From Acanthosepion pharaonis (taxonomy: Eukaryota; Mollusca; Cephalopoda; Sepiida; Sepiidae): 64,000 nt of DNA. Below, in pieces: positions 9,479 to 19,559 of this stretch. Numbering within the stretch: the first letter of the stretch is position 1; each line of letters begins with the position of its first letter. Made by a program: the position numbers and the translations under genes. Where the stretch lies: contig CAHIKZ030002633.1 in the NCBI GenBank assembly GCA_903632075.3, forward strand, positions 148,501 to 212,500, read 5' to 3'. The notes under the pieces were generated by a model. That model made no database searches. It had not been told where the DNA came from and saw nothing but the letters and a program-made list of their open reading frames with translations.

Positions 9479-9950
9479 CTAGCAGCATGGCCGGCGTTGC
9501 CTGTGCTTGATTCAAAAATCGTAACGACCATATACAGCAATCGCTATCATTTGACTTAAAAATATTTTTGCCCTTCCTTTCCTTTAAAGGAGTGCCCTTT
9601 GCCGTGCTGATGTTGCTACATGCCTTACTTCTTGCCTATCTCACACTGCGAATTTTTTCTATACTAAACATTAAATCTGTTACGAAAAAAGAACTAAACA
9701 AAATGAACACAAAACGCTTTTAAATCAGCTTTAAAAAGGACTCGTAACTGGAAAACCGAATGAAAAAAGAATGTTAACAATAAATATTTTTTCACACCCA
9801 ACCCAGTTCTGCAGAATCAGAATCAACGTTGAGTTTAAGCAAGCGAATGAGCCAACTGGAGTAAAGTGCCATGCAGATTTAAATTTTTCCCACTTGTGAC
9901 GAATACAGCTGTCGATTTTTTTTTGCATACTAGTATGCTAGTTAACATTC
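9479..9950 (-). mobile_element. Probable non-autonomous Helitron, copy 1
   Basis: On the minus strand the element ends in a GC-rich hairpin region followed by CTAG and then T, the usual Helitron 3' terminus (CTRR, inserted between A and T). The end lies inside a (TA)n tract. About 400 bp are shared with 47,461-47,865, for example GTGCCCTTTGCCGTGCTGAT and AATCAACGTTGAGTTTAAGC. This copy has about 60 bp not in the other, near 9,700-9,775. It has no coding capacity. The 5' boundary is uncertain. Confidence 0.65.
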
Positions 9951-10045
9951 GTGTCAGTCAGCTGTTGGGTCTCACGCTGGCCAATAGAATCTTCCTGCCT
10001 ATTCGTGCCAGCCAGCTATCGGCTCTTACTCTGGCCAGTAGAAAA
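9947..10045 (+). repeat. Two-unit tandem duplication
   Basis: ATTCGTGYCAGYCAGCT followed by a CTGGCCARTAGAA block occurs twice, about 55 bp apart. Confidence 0.65.
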
Positions 10046-10155
10046 TGGTCGCAGACTACATGAAAACTGCCGTAGAAGCATGAAAAATCTATTATTTCCA
10101 CTATCGATGGAGTTGGGAAATACAAAGTCGGTCTTGGCCTTTCCGCTAACTTGTA

Positions 10156-10157
<2 letters not shown>

Positions 10158-10232
<75 letters not shown>

Positions 10233-10300
10233 TACATCATAATGAATAGACTGAGATAGATAGATAGATAGATAGATAGATAGGAACAGACTGTTATAGA
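10158..10300. repeat. (TA)n(GA)n array followed by (GATA)n
   Basis: TA 10,158-10,198, GA 10,199-10,229, then GAATAGACTGAGATAGAT leading into GATA repeats. That lead-in also precedes other GATA arrays in the window. Confidence 0.9.
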
Positions 10301-10441
10301 TAGATACATAGAACTATTTTGTTAGAGGCACATATGATGTGTCTGTGTATGTGTGTGCGTAATTCACACACATACATTTCCAGATGTCGTAATATCTAAT
10401 GTTGTGGCATGAATATATTATCTCAGTAGTAATTGTCTTCT

Positions 10442-10443
<2 letters not shown>

Positions 10444-10482
<39 letters not shown>
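10444..10482. repeat. (TA)n microsatellite
   Basis: An about 38-bp TA array. Confidence 0.9.
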
Positions 10483-10484
<2 letters not shown>

Positions 10485-10554
10485 GCATAATAATAAACAA
10501 TATTTAAGCTCTCATTTTAATTTATAGTTTGACGAGAATAATTTAAATATATAT

Positions 10555-11085
10555 GGCAATGGTAAAGACGCATTCCAAAAACTAGGCAGAGTATTACGAG
10601 GCTGGAGGATTTTGTTGATAAAGAAAAGAGTACTGAACTGCAACGTGATATCTGTTCTCTTTTACGGCAGCGAATGCTGGATGGTCTCCTCAAAGAGACT
10701 CGAGGCAATGGAGGTATGATCCGACAGAAAGATGCTAAGGATTACATGGACAGAACATATGAGCAACGATAATGTTTTGGAGAGGATGCAAACAAGGAAG
10801 AATTTTATATTATCATCAGGAAGAGGCAGCTGAAATTTCTGGGACAAACAATGAGAAAGGATGGCTTGGAGAATCTGACACTCACAGGGCGGATAGAGGG
10901 AAAGAGAGACAAGGGAAAGCAATGCATGGCATACCTAATGGGCTTAAGCAAGTGGATGACAGAACAGGGTCTGGGAGAAGTAGCAAAAGTACAAAACATA
11001 TTGAGAACTACAAGGGGGTGGGAAGTGGAGAGCCATGATCGCCTACGTCCTGAAGGGACACGGCACATAAAAGAAGAAGAATATT
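10555..11085 (+). pseudogene. LINE-B reverse transcriptase C-terminal relic
   Basis: Translated pieces in order: KKRVLNCNVISVLFYGSECW, then SKRLEAMEV, DRKMLRITWTEHMSNDNVLE, then a decayed RQLKFLGQTMRKDGLENLTL, and SKWMTEQGLGEVAK near the end. The 3' end is GCCTACGTCCTGAAGGGACA followed by CGGCACATAAAAGAAGAAG. It has several frameshifts and stops. This is an RTE-like endonuclease-reverse transcriptase family (clade not certain). Confidence 0.75.
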
Positions 11086-11119
11086 AGCCATTTTCTCATG
11101 AAGAAACATCTGACATTCA

Positions 11120-11545
11120 TTGATAGAGCAGCCAGTGCCATTGTCGGTTGAAATTTATACAGTCTTTCCTTTTTAAACAATTTTTCAGGAAAATAGGTTT
11201 CTCAAGTCCAGTAGCTTTTATAGTTCTTTCCAGTATTGATGGGAGCTTTCCTCCCTAACGTTTTATGTGAAGTAGTGTGGGACGGTGATATTAATTTTAG
11301 CTGTTGATTCTTCTGAAAATCCTCAAGTGACGTGGTTTCGGTTATTTGGTACAGCTTTTTGTTTACAATTCTGTCGCGCCAGTTTCGAAGAAAGATGGTT
11401 CTTGCTATTACCTACAAGATCCATTCGATCAAAGCTATTTTTAAGCGTTGATCTGAGAAAGCGGTTGTATACAGCTGAGAATTTAGATATTTTAGAACAG
11501 ATTTCGGGCCATGCATGGCATCCATATGAAACGCTTTGTTCAATC
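11120..11545 (+). repeat. Dispersed repeat R1, copy 1
   Basis: This shares long blocks with 12,110-12,600 and 48,660-49,220, and in inverted form with 37,190-37,440. Landmarks are TTTCTCAAGTCCAGTAGCT, CTTTCCAGTATT, and GAAAGCGGTTGTATACAGCT followed by a TTTAGATATTT block. It has no sustained reading frame. I do not recognise the family. Confidence 0.7.
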
Positions 11546-11559
11546 CCCTCATTCCCCTA

Positions 11560-11735
11560 ATCTACGCTGAGTTCCAGTACCCCCTATTCTATGTTCATTT
11601 CCAATACCCCCTATTCTATGTTCATTTCCATTACCCCCATTCTATGTTCAATTCCAGTAGCCCCTATTCTATGTTCAATTCCCTTACCCCCTATTCTATG
11701 TTCAATTCCAGTACCCTCTATTCTATGTTCAATTG
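11560..11735 (+). repeat. Minisatellite, about 24-26-bp unit, block 1
   Basis: Tandem copies of a unit like CCCCTATTCTATGTTCAATT plus CC(A/C)(G/T)TA. Open frames across it are by-products of the repeat. Confidence 0.9.
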
Positions 11736-11900
11736 TAATGTCAATCGACATCTCCAGTTTCCTTGATCTATCCACTATCCTTCTCCTCATCCTTTCCTCT
11801 ATCACTCCTATCTGCTCTCGCTCCAAATCCTCTGTAACCCCTTGCGTGCTAGTGGCTTCCCGCCTTGCTTGGGGTGAAATGCTTAAAAAAAAATTCCTTT
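11736..11900 (+). mobile_element. LINE-A 3' end fused into the minisatellite
   Basis: It starts with the family's last codons (NVNRHLQFP, then stop). The LINE-A 3' UTR follows, with CCCCTTGCGTGCTAGTGGCT and CTTGGGGTGAAATGCTTAAA. A poly-A stretch (11,884-11,892) ends it. Minisatellite units resume directly after. Confidence 0.75.
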
Positions 11901-11904
11901 ACCA

Positions 11905-12100
11905 CCTGTTCTATGTTCAGTTCCCTTAAACCCTATTCTATGTTCAATTCCCTTACTCCCTATTCTATGTTCTATTCCAATACGCCCTCTTCTATGTTTC
12001 CCTTACGCCCCATTCTATGTTCAATTCCTTTACTCCCTATTCTTTGTTCAATTCCCTTAACCTCTATTCCATGTTCAATTTCCTTACTCCCTGTACTAAA
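11905..12100 (+). repeat. Minisatellite, block 2
   Basis: The same TTCTATGTTCAATTCCCTTA-type units continue after the LINE-A 3' end. A single diverged unit appears near 12,555 and another near 49,120, both inside or beside R1 copies. Confidence 0.85.
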
Positions 12101-12109
12101 TTTGTCCAT

Positions 12110-12600
12110 ACATATCAGGAAAGTATGTTTCTCAAGTCCAGTAGCTGTTATTGCTCTTTCCAGTATTATTGCGGGCCTTCTTCTAACATTTGTTTCGTGT
12201 ATTGTGGAATGTCAGCATCTTATGCCATTATTTTCTTTTCCAGTTACATTTTAGCTGTTGCTGCAATTGAGAGTCGTTAAGTGATGTAGTTTCTGCAATT
12301 TAGTACAGTTTTTCTTTGTGATCATGTAACGCCGGTCGTCCAATGAAGTTTGCTTCACTCTATGTCCTACAAGCTTTATTCACTCGGAGTCATTTTTAAC
12401 CATTAATCTTTGAAAGTGGTTTCATACAGCTGACAGTTTAGATATTTCCGAAGTTTAGCGTCATGTAGTTATGAACATGAATCGAGTTTTTTTTTAGGCT
12501 AATGTTTTAGTTTTGAAGGAATTTGCGGTGTTGAACGAAACTACTCCCAGCGCAGCCTATTCTATGTTCAATTTATTTATCTCCTATACCAAATTTCTTA
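12110..12600 (+). repeat. Dispersed repeat R1, copy 2
   Basis: Diverged copy of 11,120-11,545 in the same orientation, with TTTCTCAAGTCCAGTAGCTG at 12,130 and a CAGCTGACAGTTTAGATATT block near 12,430. It ends at a single minisatellite unit. Confidence 0.65.
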
Positions 12601-13470
12601 GAACTTTTACTGACAGCGATTTCTCTTAGATTCTCTCATAAGCCTCATCCTTACTTAGTGTAATGACAACGCTTGAAAATAACTTTCGCAATTTATTTTT
12701 CGGAAATAAAAAGAAATAAGTTATTTATAAAATACTATTTTTAGAATTGAGAATTCTGTTCTTAACTGCGTATCTTCCTTCACTCTTATCTATCCATCTT
12801 GTTAGCATTGAGCGAAAAACGTAGTTTGTCACCAGAAACTAGGAGATCGTGTAAGTACATAAACTTAAGTGGTCGTAGATGGCAACAACTTTAGAAGTTG
12901 GATATTGAAGTGGAAATGCTGTTTACAATGCCATTAAGATGTACAGTACAATCGGTGGTTAGGGACCGATTTAGATAAACGAAAACAACTACTAAATAAA
13001 CGCGGAAAAAATCGACTGCCTCTGGTATCGGCTTTTAAGTATGATAACATACTCACATTAAAGACGGTAATAAATATTATAAGTATATAGTATTATTAAT
13101 TATATGATATATATGATATATAAATTTTTATATAATATGAACTATTTATAATTTTTTAACTGTGATAGTTTCGGAGACAAAACCTTCTGTAATTGTCCTG
13201 CCATTTTTATCAATTTTCTTGATAAACTTGCGTGCGAGCGTGTGTGTGCAAGTGTGTGAGTGTTTGTGTGCGTGTTTCTATAGGCATATAGTGAAAAATC
13301 CTTTATTTTATGCAACAATTGTGTTTAGTTTTCATTATACACTCCTTGTCGTGTGTTTAATTCAAGGTCGTTTCTCCACAATTATATATTGAACATTTCA
13401 TTAAATAAACAGCTAATAAATGGAAATGGTTACTTATTTACTGATCCACCTTTTGATATATTCTTCTCGT
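12600..13470. other. Unassigned AT-rich DNA
   Basis: It has a short TG-rich patch (13,230-13,275) and no supportable gene. Confidence 0.35.
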
Positions 13471-13473
13471 TAG

Positions 13474-13538
<65 letters not shown>

Positions 13539-13547
13539 GAACATACC

Positions 13548-13598
<51 letters not shown>

Positions 13599-13607
13599 GA
13601 ACATACC

Positions 13608-13666
<59 letters not shown>

Positions 13667-13699
13667 GAACATACCAAGATAGATAGATAGGAACATACC

Positions 13700-13758
<59 letters not shown>

Positions 13759-13767
13759 GAACATACC

Positions 13768-13832
<65 letters not shown>
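13474..13832. repeat. (GATA)n array with a repeated GGAACATACCAAG interruption
   Basis: This is an about 360-bp tetranucleotide array interrupted five times by the same 13-bp GGAACATACCAAG. It is therefore a higher-order tandem repeat of (GATA)n plus the interruption. The Leu-Ser-Ile-Tyr frames it encodes are artefacts. Confidence 0.95.
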
Positions 13833-13849
13833 GTAATATGTACATGCAT

Positions 13850-14357
13850 GACTAAATAGGTTTATACTGCCTTAAACATAACTACACACTTGTCCTTAAA
13901 TATATAACAAGGGTGTCAGAGAAAGCAAATGTGAAAAGTGAGTGGGGTTAAGAAAGAAAACCACACTATTCTTTGAAAGAATTTGTTGCTACGTGACCCC
14001 CTCTAGCTAAACTCAAACGATATACCATTCCTCCAGCTCGTAGCAACGGGGTACAAGATACTGCACCCTACTCTTGTTGTGTCGTGTGTTGCAGTCTCTC
14101 ATAACGAAGGGTGCAGTACTAATCAGTTGCGTAGGGACAAGAGCACGAAATTAAAAAAGAATAGCAAATAGAAAAGAGGGCAATGCTTTTTTTATATTTC
14201 CTTCTTTTTTTCTGTTTTTTTCTTTCTTCTATTTACTTATATTTTAAGGACGTCTTCAAAGAGGGTATGTCCCAATAGCTAAATACCACTTAAGCATGCC
14301 TTCTGCATGAAATACATACCAGTTTTTGGCTTGATAGACAGTTATAAACAAGTTGAG

Positions 14358-14360
<3 letters not shown>
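13850..14360. other. Unassigned DNA
   Basis: It includes a pyrimidine-rich patch near 14,180-14,240. No gene is supportable. Confidence 0.35.

Positions 14361-14440
<80 letters not shown>
14361..14440. repeat. (TA)n microsatellite
   Basis: An about 80-bp TA array. Confidence 0.95.
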
Positions 14441-14441
<1 letters not shown>

Positions 14442-14970
14442 TTAGCCACTCCTAACCCCAAAGCAAGCACATTTAAACTATTGCCTAGACCGATAGAATT
14501 TCCTCGACCCTCAAAACGAATAAATGAGAGGCATTCTTGAAAGACTTCAGAAGCAAAGGGTGCCACGCGTTTAGGCAATAACCATTTCGCCGGAATGGAC
14601 TATCCCCAAAACTTCGAAACTAATCAGCTAGAGTGGGGCTTAGCGTCGATGTGGGTGTCAGACTGGGTGTTGGTATGGCACCTATCGACGGGATTGGTTC
14701 TGATTCCTCCTCTAGTCAGTTTTTAGCAATGGATTTTTTTTTCTTGGCTTTGGGGTAAGCAAGAGCGACTGAAATTATACTGCTTTGTTTTAAATCGATT
14801 TCGAAAAGAATTATCACTTTAATGGCGAGGTTAGAAAATTTACCGGTAATGATCGTTATGTCAGTGAACGAAATGCTAATGTTGATCAGGAAATGGTAAA
14901 GGAATCGAGATGATGTTGACAGAAGGAACAATATAATGATGAGGAGAAAATAAAGCATCTGAATTTTAAG
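14440..14970. other. Unassigned DNA
   Basis: Unique-looking DNA with no supportable gene or repeat. Confidence 0.3.
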
Positions 14971-14974
14971 GAAA

Positions 14975-15900
14975 GAAACGCTGCTGCTGCTGATGATGAT
15001 GATGATGACGATGATGATGAATGCGTCATAACAATGATAGGGATATTACAAATATGAGGTTGATTTATTTAGTTATTTTCTTGATAAAGATGAACTGTTT
15101 TATCCATTTGGATAATGATGACTTTGTAAAACCACTTGTAAATTTCTTGTTCTAATCTTGATGATGATGATGATAATGATGTCGGCTTTATTGCTCTAAT
15201 TGTATTGGTGATAATTGCTATTTTCTTGTTCTCATCCTTAGAATAATGATGATGATGATGATGACGATGGATTTTTTAATTGTGATGATGATAGCTTTGA
15301 CGTTTTAAAGACGATGATAATGGTGAACTTCAAGCCTAACTCATTTATTATTTTAACTGTAATTATCGTTTTAATTGCTATTATAGCGCTGATTATTGTC
15401 TTGCTTTCATCTAAAATTATAATGATGAGGAGGGTGTTCAGATGATGATGCTGATGATGAAGAGGAGAGATTCTTGTTTAATCAGGATTATCGCTTTGTA
15501 GTTTTGATGATGATAATGATAATCAGGATGATCAGGATGATGATCATGATGATGATCATGATGATCAGGATGATGATCATGATGATCAGGATGATGATGA
15601 TGATGATCAGGATGATGATCAGGATGATGATGATGATGATCAGGATGATCATGATCATGATCAGGATGATGATGATGATCAGGATGATGATGATGATGAT
15701 GATCAGGATGATCATGATGATGATCATGATGATGATGGATTCCAACTTTTAATCCTCATGTTGATGGCTGTTTGAAGGTATTGGATTTATTCTTTTAATT
15801 GTGATTATTGTGATGGTGGTTGTAATTGCTATGATGGTTGTCTTGTCTTCATTAGAATTATGATGATCACGACTGTGATGATGATAATGATTATTTAATT
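14975..15900. repeat. GAT/ATG-rich degenerate tandem region
   Basis: Clusters of (GAT)n lie at 14,982-15,018, 15,162-15,182, 15,247-15,270 and a dense (GATGATCAG)-type tract at 15,505-15,740. They are separated by related spacers (TTTAATTGTGATGATGAT, TCTTGTTCTMATCYT). The Met/Ile/Asp-rich frames are repeat by-products. Confidence 0.8.
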
Positions 15901-15954
15901 ATTGCAACTATCAGGACCAGTAAAAATTCCAAGAGTTTTGGCAACTAACATTAT

Positions 15955-16400
15955 CCTATGTTTTTATGTCTCTGCTTTCCTTTCTTTTCTTTTTTTCTTC
16001 TTTTTTTTTTTTTTTGGCAATATCTTCTCATTTTCTCTTTCACTACAATTAACATTATCAATTTTATTATACCTTTGCTCTTTTGTTACATTTTACATGT
16101 ATCTTCTCATTTATTCCCTTATCCCAGTGAATTCTTTGCTCTGCAAAGATTTCAATGTAATTTTTACGCTTTTCAATTCATAACTAGACTTTTCTGTCTC
16201 TCTTTTATTTTTCGTCTTAATCCCTTCCCCTTTCTCTCTATTTGTATATCGATTTATATTTACTTCACCTGTTTTTCTTTTCTTTTATCTCTAATTTTAT
16301 TTCCACCAACCTTATCCCCTTCACTATTTTCGCCTTCTTCGGTTTTCTCAATTTCTTTCCACTATTTTACGTATGTTTCTCAGTAAGGAAGCGTGACTTA
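15955..16400. other. Pyrimidine-rich DNA, no gene
   Basis: C/T-rich on the plus strand with a poly-T run at 15,998-16,014. The resulting Phe/Ser/Leu-rich frames are compositional. Confidence 0.5.
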
Positions 16401-16422
16401 TTCCGGGTCAGACGGTCCGTGG

Positions 16423-16481
16423 AAGAAGAAGAAGAAGAAGAAGAAGAAGAAGAAGAAGAAGAAGAAGAAGAAGAAGAAGAA

Positions 16482-16511
<30 letters not shown>
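16423..16511. repeat. (GAA)n(GAT)n compound microsatellite
   Basis: About 60 bp of GAA pass into about 28 bp of GAT. It encodes poly-Glu/poly-Asp on the plus strand and poly-Ser on the minus strand, neither in a supported gene. Confidence 0.95.
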
Positions 16512-16513
<2 letters not shown>

Positions 16514-16865
16514 CATACACGTAGGCTTCTTGCGTGGGCGTATGAGTGAATGCGATTGCAAAAATAAGAAAGTTATTTTATTATGAAGAGTGAGACGGGC
16601 CTTCTCTTCCACGACAAGTTACATAGAATGATGGCTCCTTAGTCCTCTTCATAATATGCGACCTCGTATCCTTCCTTCTAAAATATCATACCTTTTAACG
16701 GCGATATTAAAAAAAATCGCAAGAACACAATCCTTAACTGTAGGATGTCCCAACAGACAGACTTAATTGATGCAATGTTTTTTTGCCAGGAAGTTAATAA
16801 TATTGCTTAACTGTCCTATATATTTATCGAGTCTACATTTAACTTATTGATTGCGTAAATCTAGC
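16512..16865. other. Unassigned DNA
   Basis: I see nothing that can be supported. Confidence 0.35.
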
Positions 16866-16867
16866 AA

Positions 16868-17070
16868 AGTATGTGTACTTATTTCTTCAGCCAATTTATT
16901 GATCTGTGATGTTTATGTCAAATTCCATAGGGGTTGGCATGACCTATTTTCTCTCTATACATGGTTAGCTATACCTGATTTCAAATCATTTCTACAAATA
17001 ACCGTTTTCTGGTGGGGTTTTTTTTTTTCACTATTCTCACGTTTGCATAGTCTGCGACAGTTTTTTGTCT
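16868..17070 (+). repeat. Dispersed repeat, copy 2 of 2
   Basis: Partner of 560-770. The shared landmark is CATGGTTAGCTATACCTGAT. Confidence 0.6.
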
Positions 17071-17079
17071 AGAGACGTT

Positions 17080-17580
17080 TTTCCGTACTTGTTATAGTTT
17101 AAGGAAATGTCTCACTTTTAGACCTCTATGGATAAAACTGGATGGTTTGAAGAATGTAAGGCAGATTGAAGACTACAATAATACTTATACAGGTTTTTCA
17201 GAATAATCATCCACTCAGAATAACGTTCCAGAAGCATCAGGATAGAAATAAAGTCATTGAAAGTTACCATATTAATATATTGTTCTTTTACAAAGACTGC
17301 TCGTAGAAGCAAATGGAGTTAATAACAGGTTTCATTTTTAGCCGGTATATGTTTATTAAATGCGACATTTACAAATGCAGAATTGCGTTTCGCTACAGAC
17401 GGAGTAATCACACAGAATAATGTCTTTTCAAGCAAGCCTAGTAAGAATCCCAACTCATTAGTTATCAGGTTAATTCAGGGTAAAACAAAGCCATTCATGA
17501 GATATTCAAAATGGCGGGATACTTTCCAGAGAAACCTCGTACAGACAGACGTATGCATAAATAGTACGATAAGCGCTTTT
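17080..17580. other. Unassigned DNA
   Basis: No supportable gene or repeat. Confidence 0.3.
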
Positions 17581-17590
17581 GAACAGACTG

Positions 17591-17658
<68 letters not shown>

Positions 17659-17793
17659 GTTATCCCTTGTTTTCTGCTTATGATTGAGTTTCCGGCTCCT
17701 TCTAAAATCTTTTTGCTCTCTTTCACACCCAGTAGGCCATTATGTCTTAATAGCATTATTGTCTTCCTTGATAGATAGATAGATAGATAGATA
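17581..17793. repeat. Two (GATA)n arrays
   Basis: Arrays at 17,590-17,659 and 17,769-17,793. The first is led in by GAACAGACTGAGATAGAT. Confidence 0.9.
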
Positions 17794-17945
17794 ATTGTGT
17801 ATTTAGGCAACAATCCCTCTTTTATACATGTTTCGTTAAAGACGACTGACAAGGTACTGCGATAATTTTTCTTCCGTTCGTGCAAGTGTTTTCTTTTCTG
17901 GATACAAAATGTGTAAAGACTGTCCAAAGGTTCTTCATGGATTTC
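17791..17945 (+). repeat. Dispersed repeat next to a microsatellite, copy 2
   Basis: Similar to 6,397-6,550. It starts directly at the GATA array. Confidence 0.6.
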
Positions 17946-18565
17946 TATTACTATTAAAATGTTAAAACTCCTTTATAAATATAATTCCTGTAATTGTATT
18001 TGTACTAATATGGAAAAGAATTAGGATTTTCAATAATATATACTTATTATTTGGAATGCATCATTTGAGTGGCACAATCTTTGGGGAAAAGATATTCTAA
18101 CTTAAGGGGAGGAAAGGTGCATTGGGTAAAAAAGGTTGCAAATTACTAGGGTGGAATAAATATCCCGCTCAGTATCAGGGATTTGCTTGCCAATTGCCTG
18201 GCAATAAACAATTGGGCATATCTCCCAAGGTTTATAGCAATGTGTATCTTTATGTGTGAGATTAGTGTTGAAGGGACATCATGGCCTGGTTATCGAGTGG
18301 ATTTAGTTTGAAGGATGAGACAACTACGACGACTTAGGAATCACATCTAGGTCCGCGGGAACTCCCTCAGTTGGAGACAGTCTGGGCAAACTGGGTCATC
18401 CGATCTAAAAGTATCTCTAGCTGAACCCCATCTGCAAAATTGCGCGCTGCTAAGAAGAAAATAAGAAGCTTTCACTGTGATGGATGTACCGGGTTAAACT
18501 CTTATCATACTGGATGTCATGATGAGTATAGTTGTACAACAGTTCCATTTTGTTGGTATTCTGCT
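17945..18565. other. Unassigned DNA
   Basis: The plus strand near 18,450-18,530 encodes a short Cys/His-containing stretch (HCDGCTGLNSYHTGC) that I cannot match to a family. There is no gene otherwise. Confidence 0.3.
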
Positions 18566-18566
18566 T

Positions 18567-18624
<58 letters not shown>

Positions 18625-18632
18625 TCTCGCTC
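18567..18632. repeat. (CT)n microsatellite
   Basis: An about 65-bp CT array. Confidence 0.95.
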
Positions 18633-18654
18633 GCTCGCAATAATGATAATAATG

Positions 18655-18870
18655 ATGTCACAATCCTTTGGAATTCTAGCATTCCGACCGATCGACAAAT
18701 CCAAGCAAATCGACCAGACATAATGGTGAAAAATCATGTCGAAATCTGACAAATGTTGCAGTCTCAACCGACATAAACATCTCTTTGCGAAACTAAGCGT
18801 ATACAAGGACGTCGACATAGAAATCAGTAGAATGTGACATCTCAAGACAACAATATTGTTACTGTTATTT
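18655..18870 (+). pseudogene. LINE-C C-terminal tail relic
   Basis: Short frame-shifted matches to the LINE-C tail seen better at 20.8-21.15 kb: QANRPDIMVK, then a decayed VYKDVDIEISRM. It is truncated at both ends. Confidence 0.5.
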
Positions 18871-19116
18871 GAGGTCTTGACAATGAAATAAAAGAGACCA
18901 AACAAATGTGTGAAACAAATTCCTGGTGGCCCTAAAATATGTGAATTGCAAAAAAAATCGTGTGTATTTCTCACCCCTTGCGTAGATTTATTTTCATGCA
19001 GTGACCACAATAACATTTTTTTCTCTGATTACATGGTACTTCATCTTAAGATATCAAAAACTTGCTGCCTCTTGAAAGTTGATGGCAACTCGTCCTTCAC
19101 AAAGCAAAGGCAAAAC

Positions 19117-19118
<2 letters not shown>

Positions 19119-19154
<36 letters not shown>

Positions 19155-19160
19155 AATAAA
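19119..19160. repeat. (AAT)n microsatellite
   Basis: About 40 bp of TAA/AAAT units bordering the next LINE-C copy. Confidence 0.85.
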
Positions 19161-19540
19161 ACTCGGTATGATAGAGTGGGTCAATATCTGCACTGGAAAA
19201 TTTGCAACTTTTATGGGAATTAAACTGCAAGAAACTCGTATGAACATCACCCAGATCCAGTTGCAGAGATTTGATCTGTAATAATTTCATAGGATTTTAC
19301 AATACACACAGAGAAAAGAATCAACAATAATCGCCCAGACATTGTGATCAAAGACCACAAGAACAGAATGTGCTTTCTTATTGACATGGCAGTCCCTGTA
19401 GATTCCAATGTATCTTTGAAATACTTCAAAAAAACTATCAAACTACAAGGTCCTTGAAGTGGAAATCTAAACGATGTGACACACGAGGACATCAATAATT
19501 TCAGTTGTAGTTGGAGCACTCAGACTGATTGAGTCTCCCC
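19155..19540 (+). pseudogene. LINE-C C-terminal tail, separate copy
   Basis: Pieces read DRVGQYLHWKICNFYG, NNRPDIVIKDHKNRMCFLID, MAVPVDSNVSLK, then a decayed SVVVGAL. These parallel the tail of the larger copy downstream, so this is a different insertion in the same orientation, not part of the same element. It has several frameshifts. Confidence 0.65.
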
Positions 19541-19559
19541 TGTGATAGTAAATTTCCTT

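Noticed and set aside
13430..13849. 139-residue Leu-Ser-Ile-Tyr frame
   Set aside because: Encoded by a (GATA)n array that is open in several minus-strand frames, with no flanking domain.
16242..16612. Acidic poly-Glu/poly-Asp and poly-Ser frames
   Set aside because: By-products of the (GAA)n(GAT)n microsatellite and a pyrimidine-rich flank.
18450..18530. Cys/His cluster (HCDGCTGLNSYHTGC) as a zinc finger
   Set aside because: Spacing fits no common finger and the frame runs straight into a CT microsatellite.
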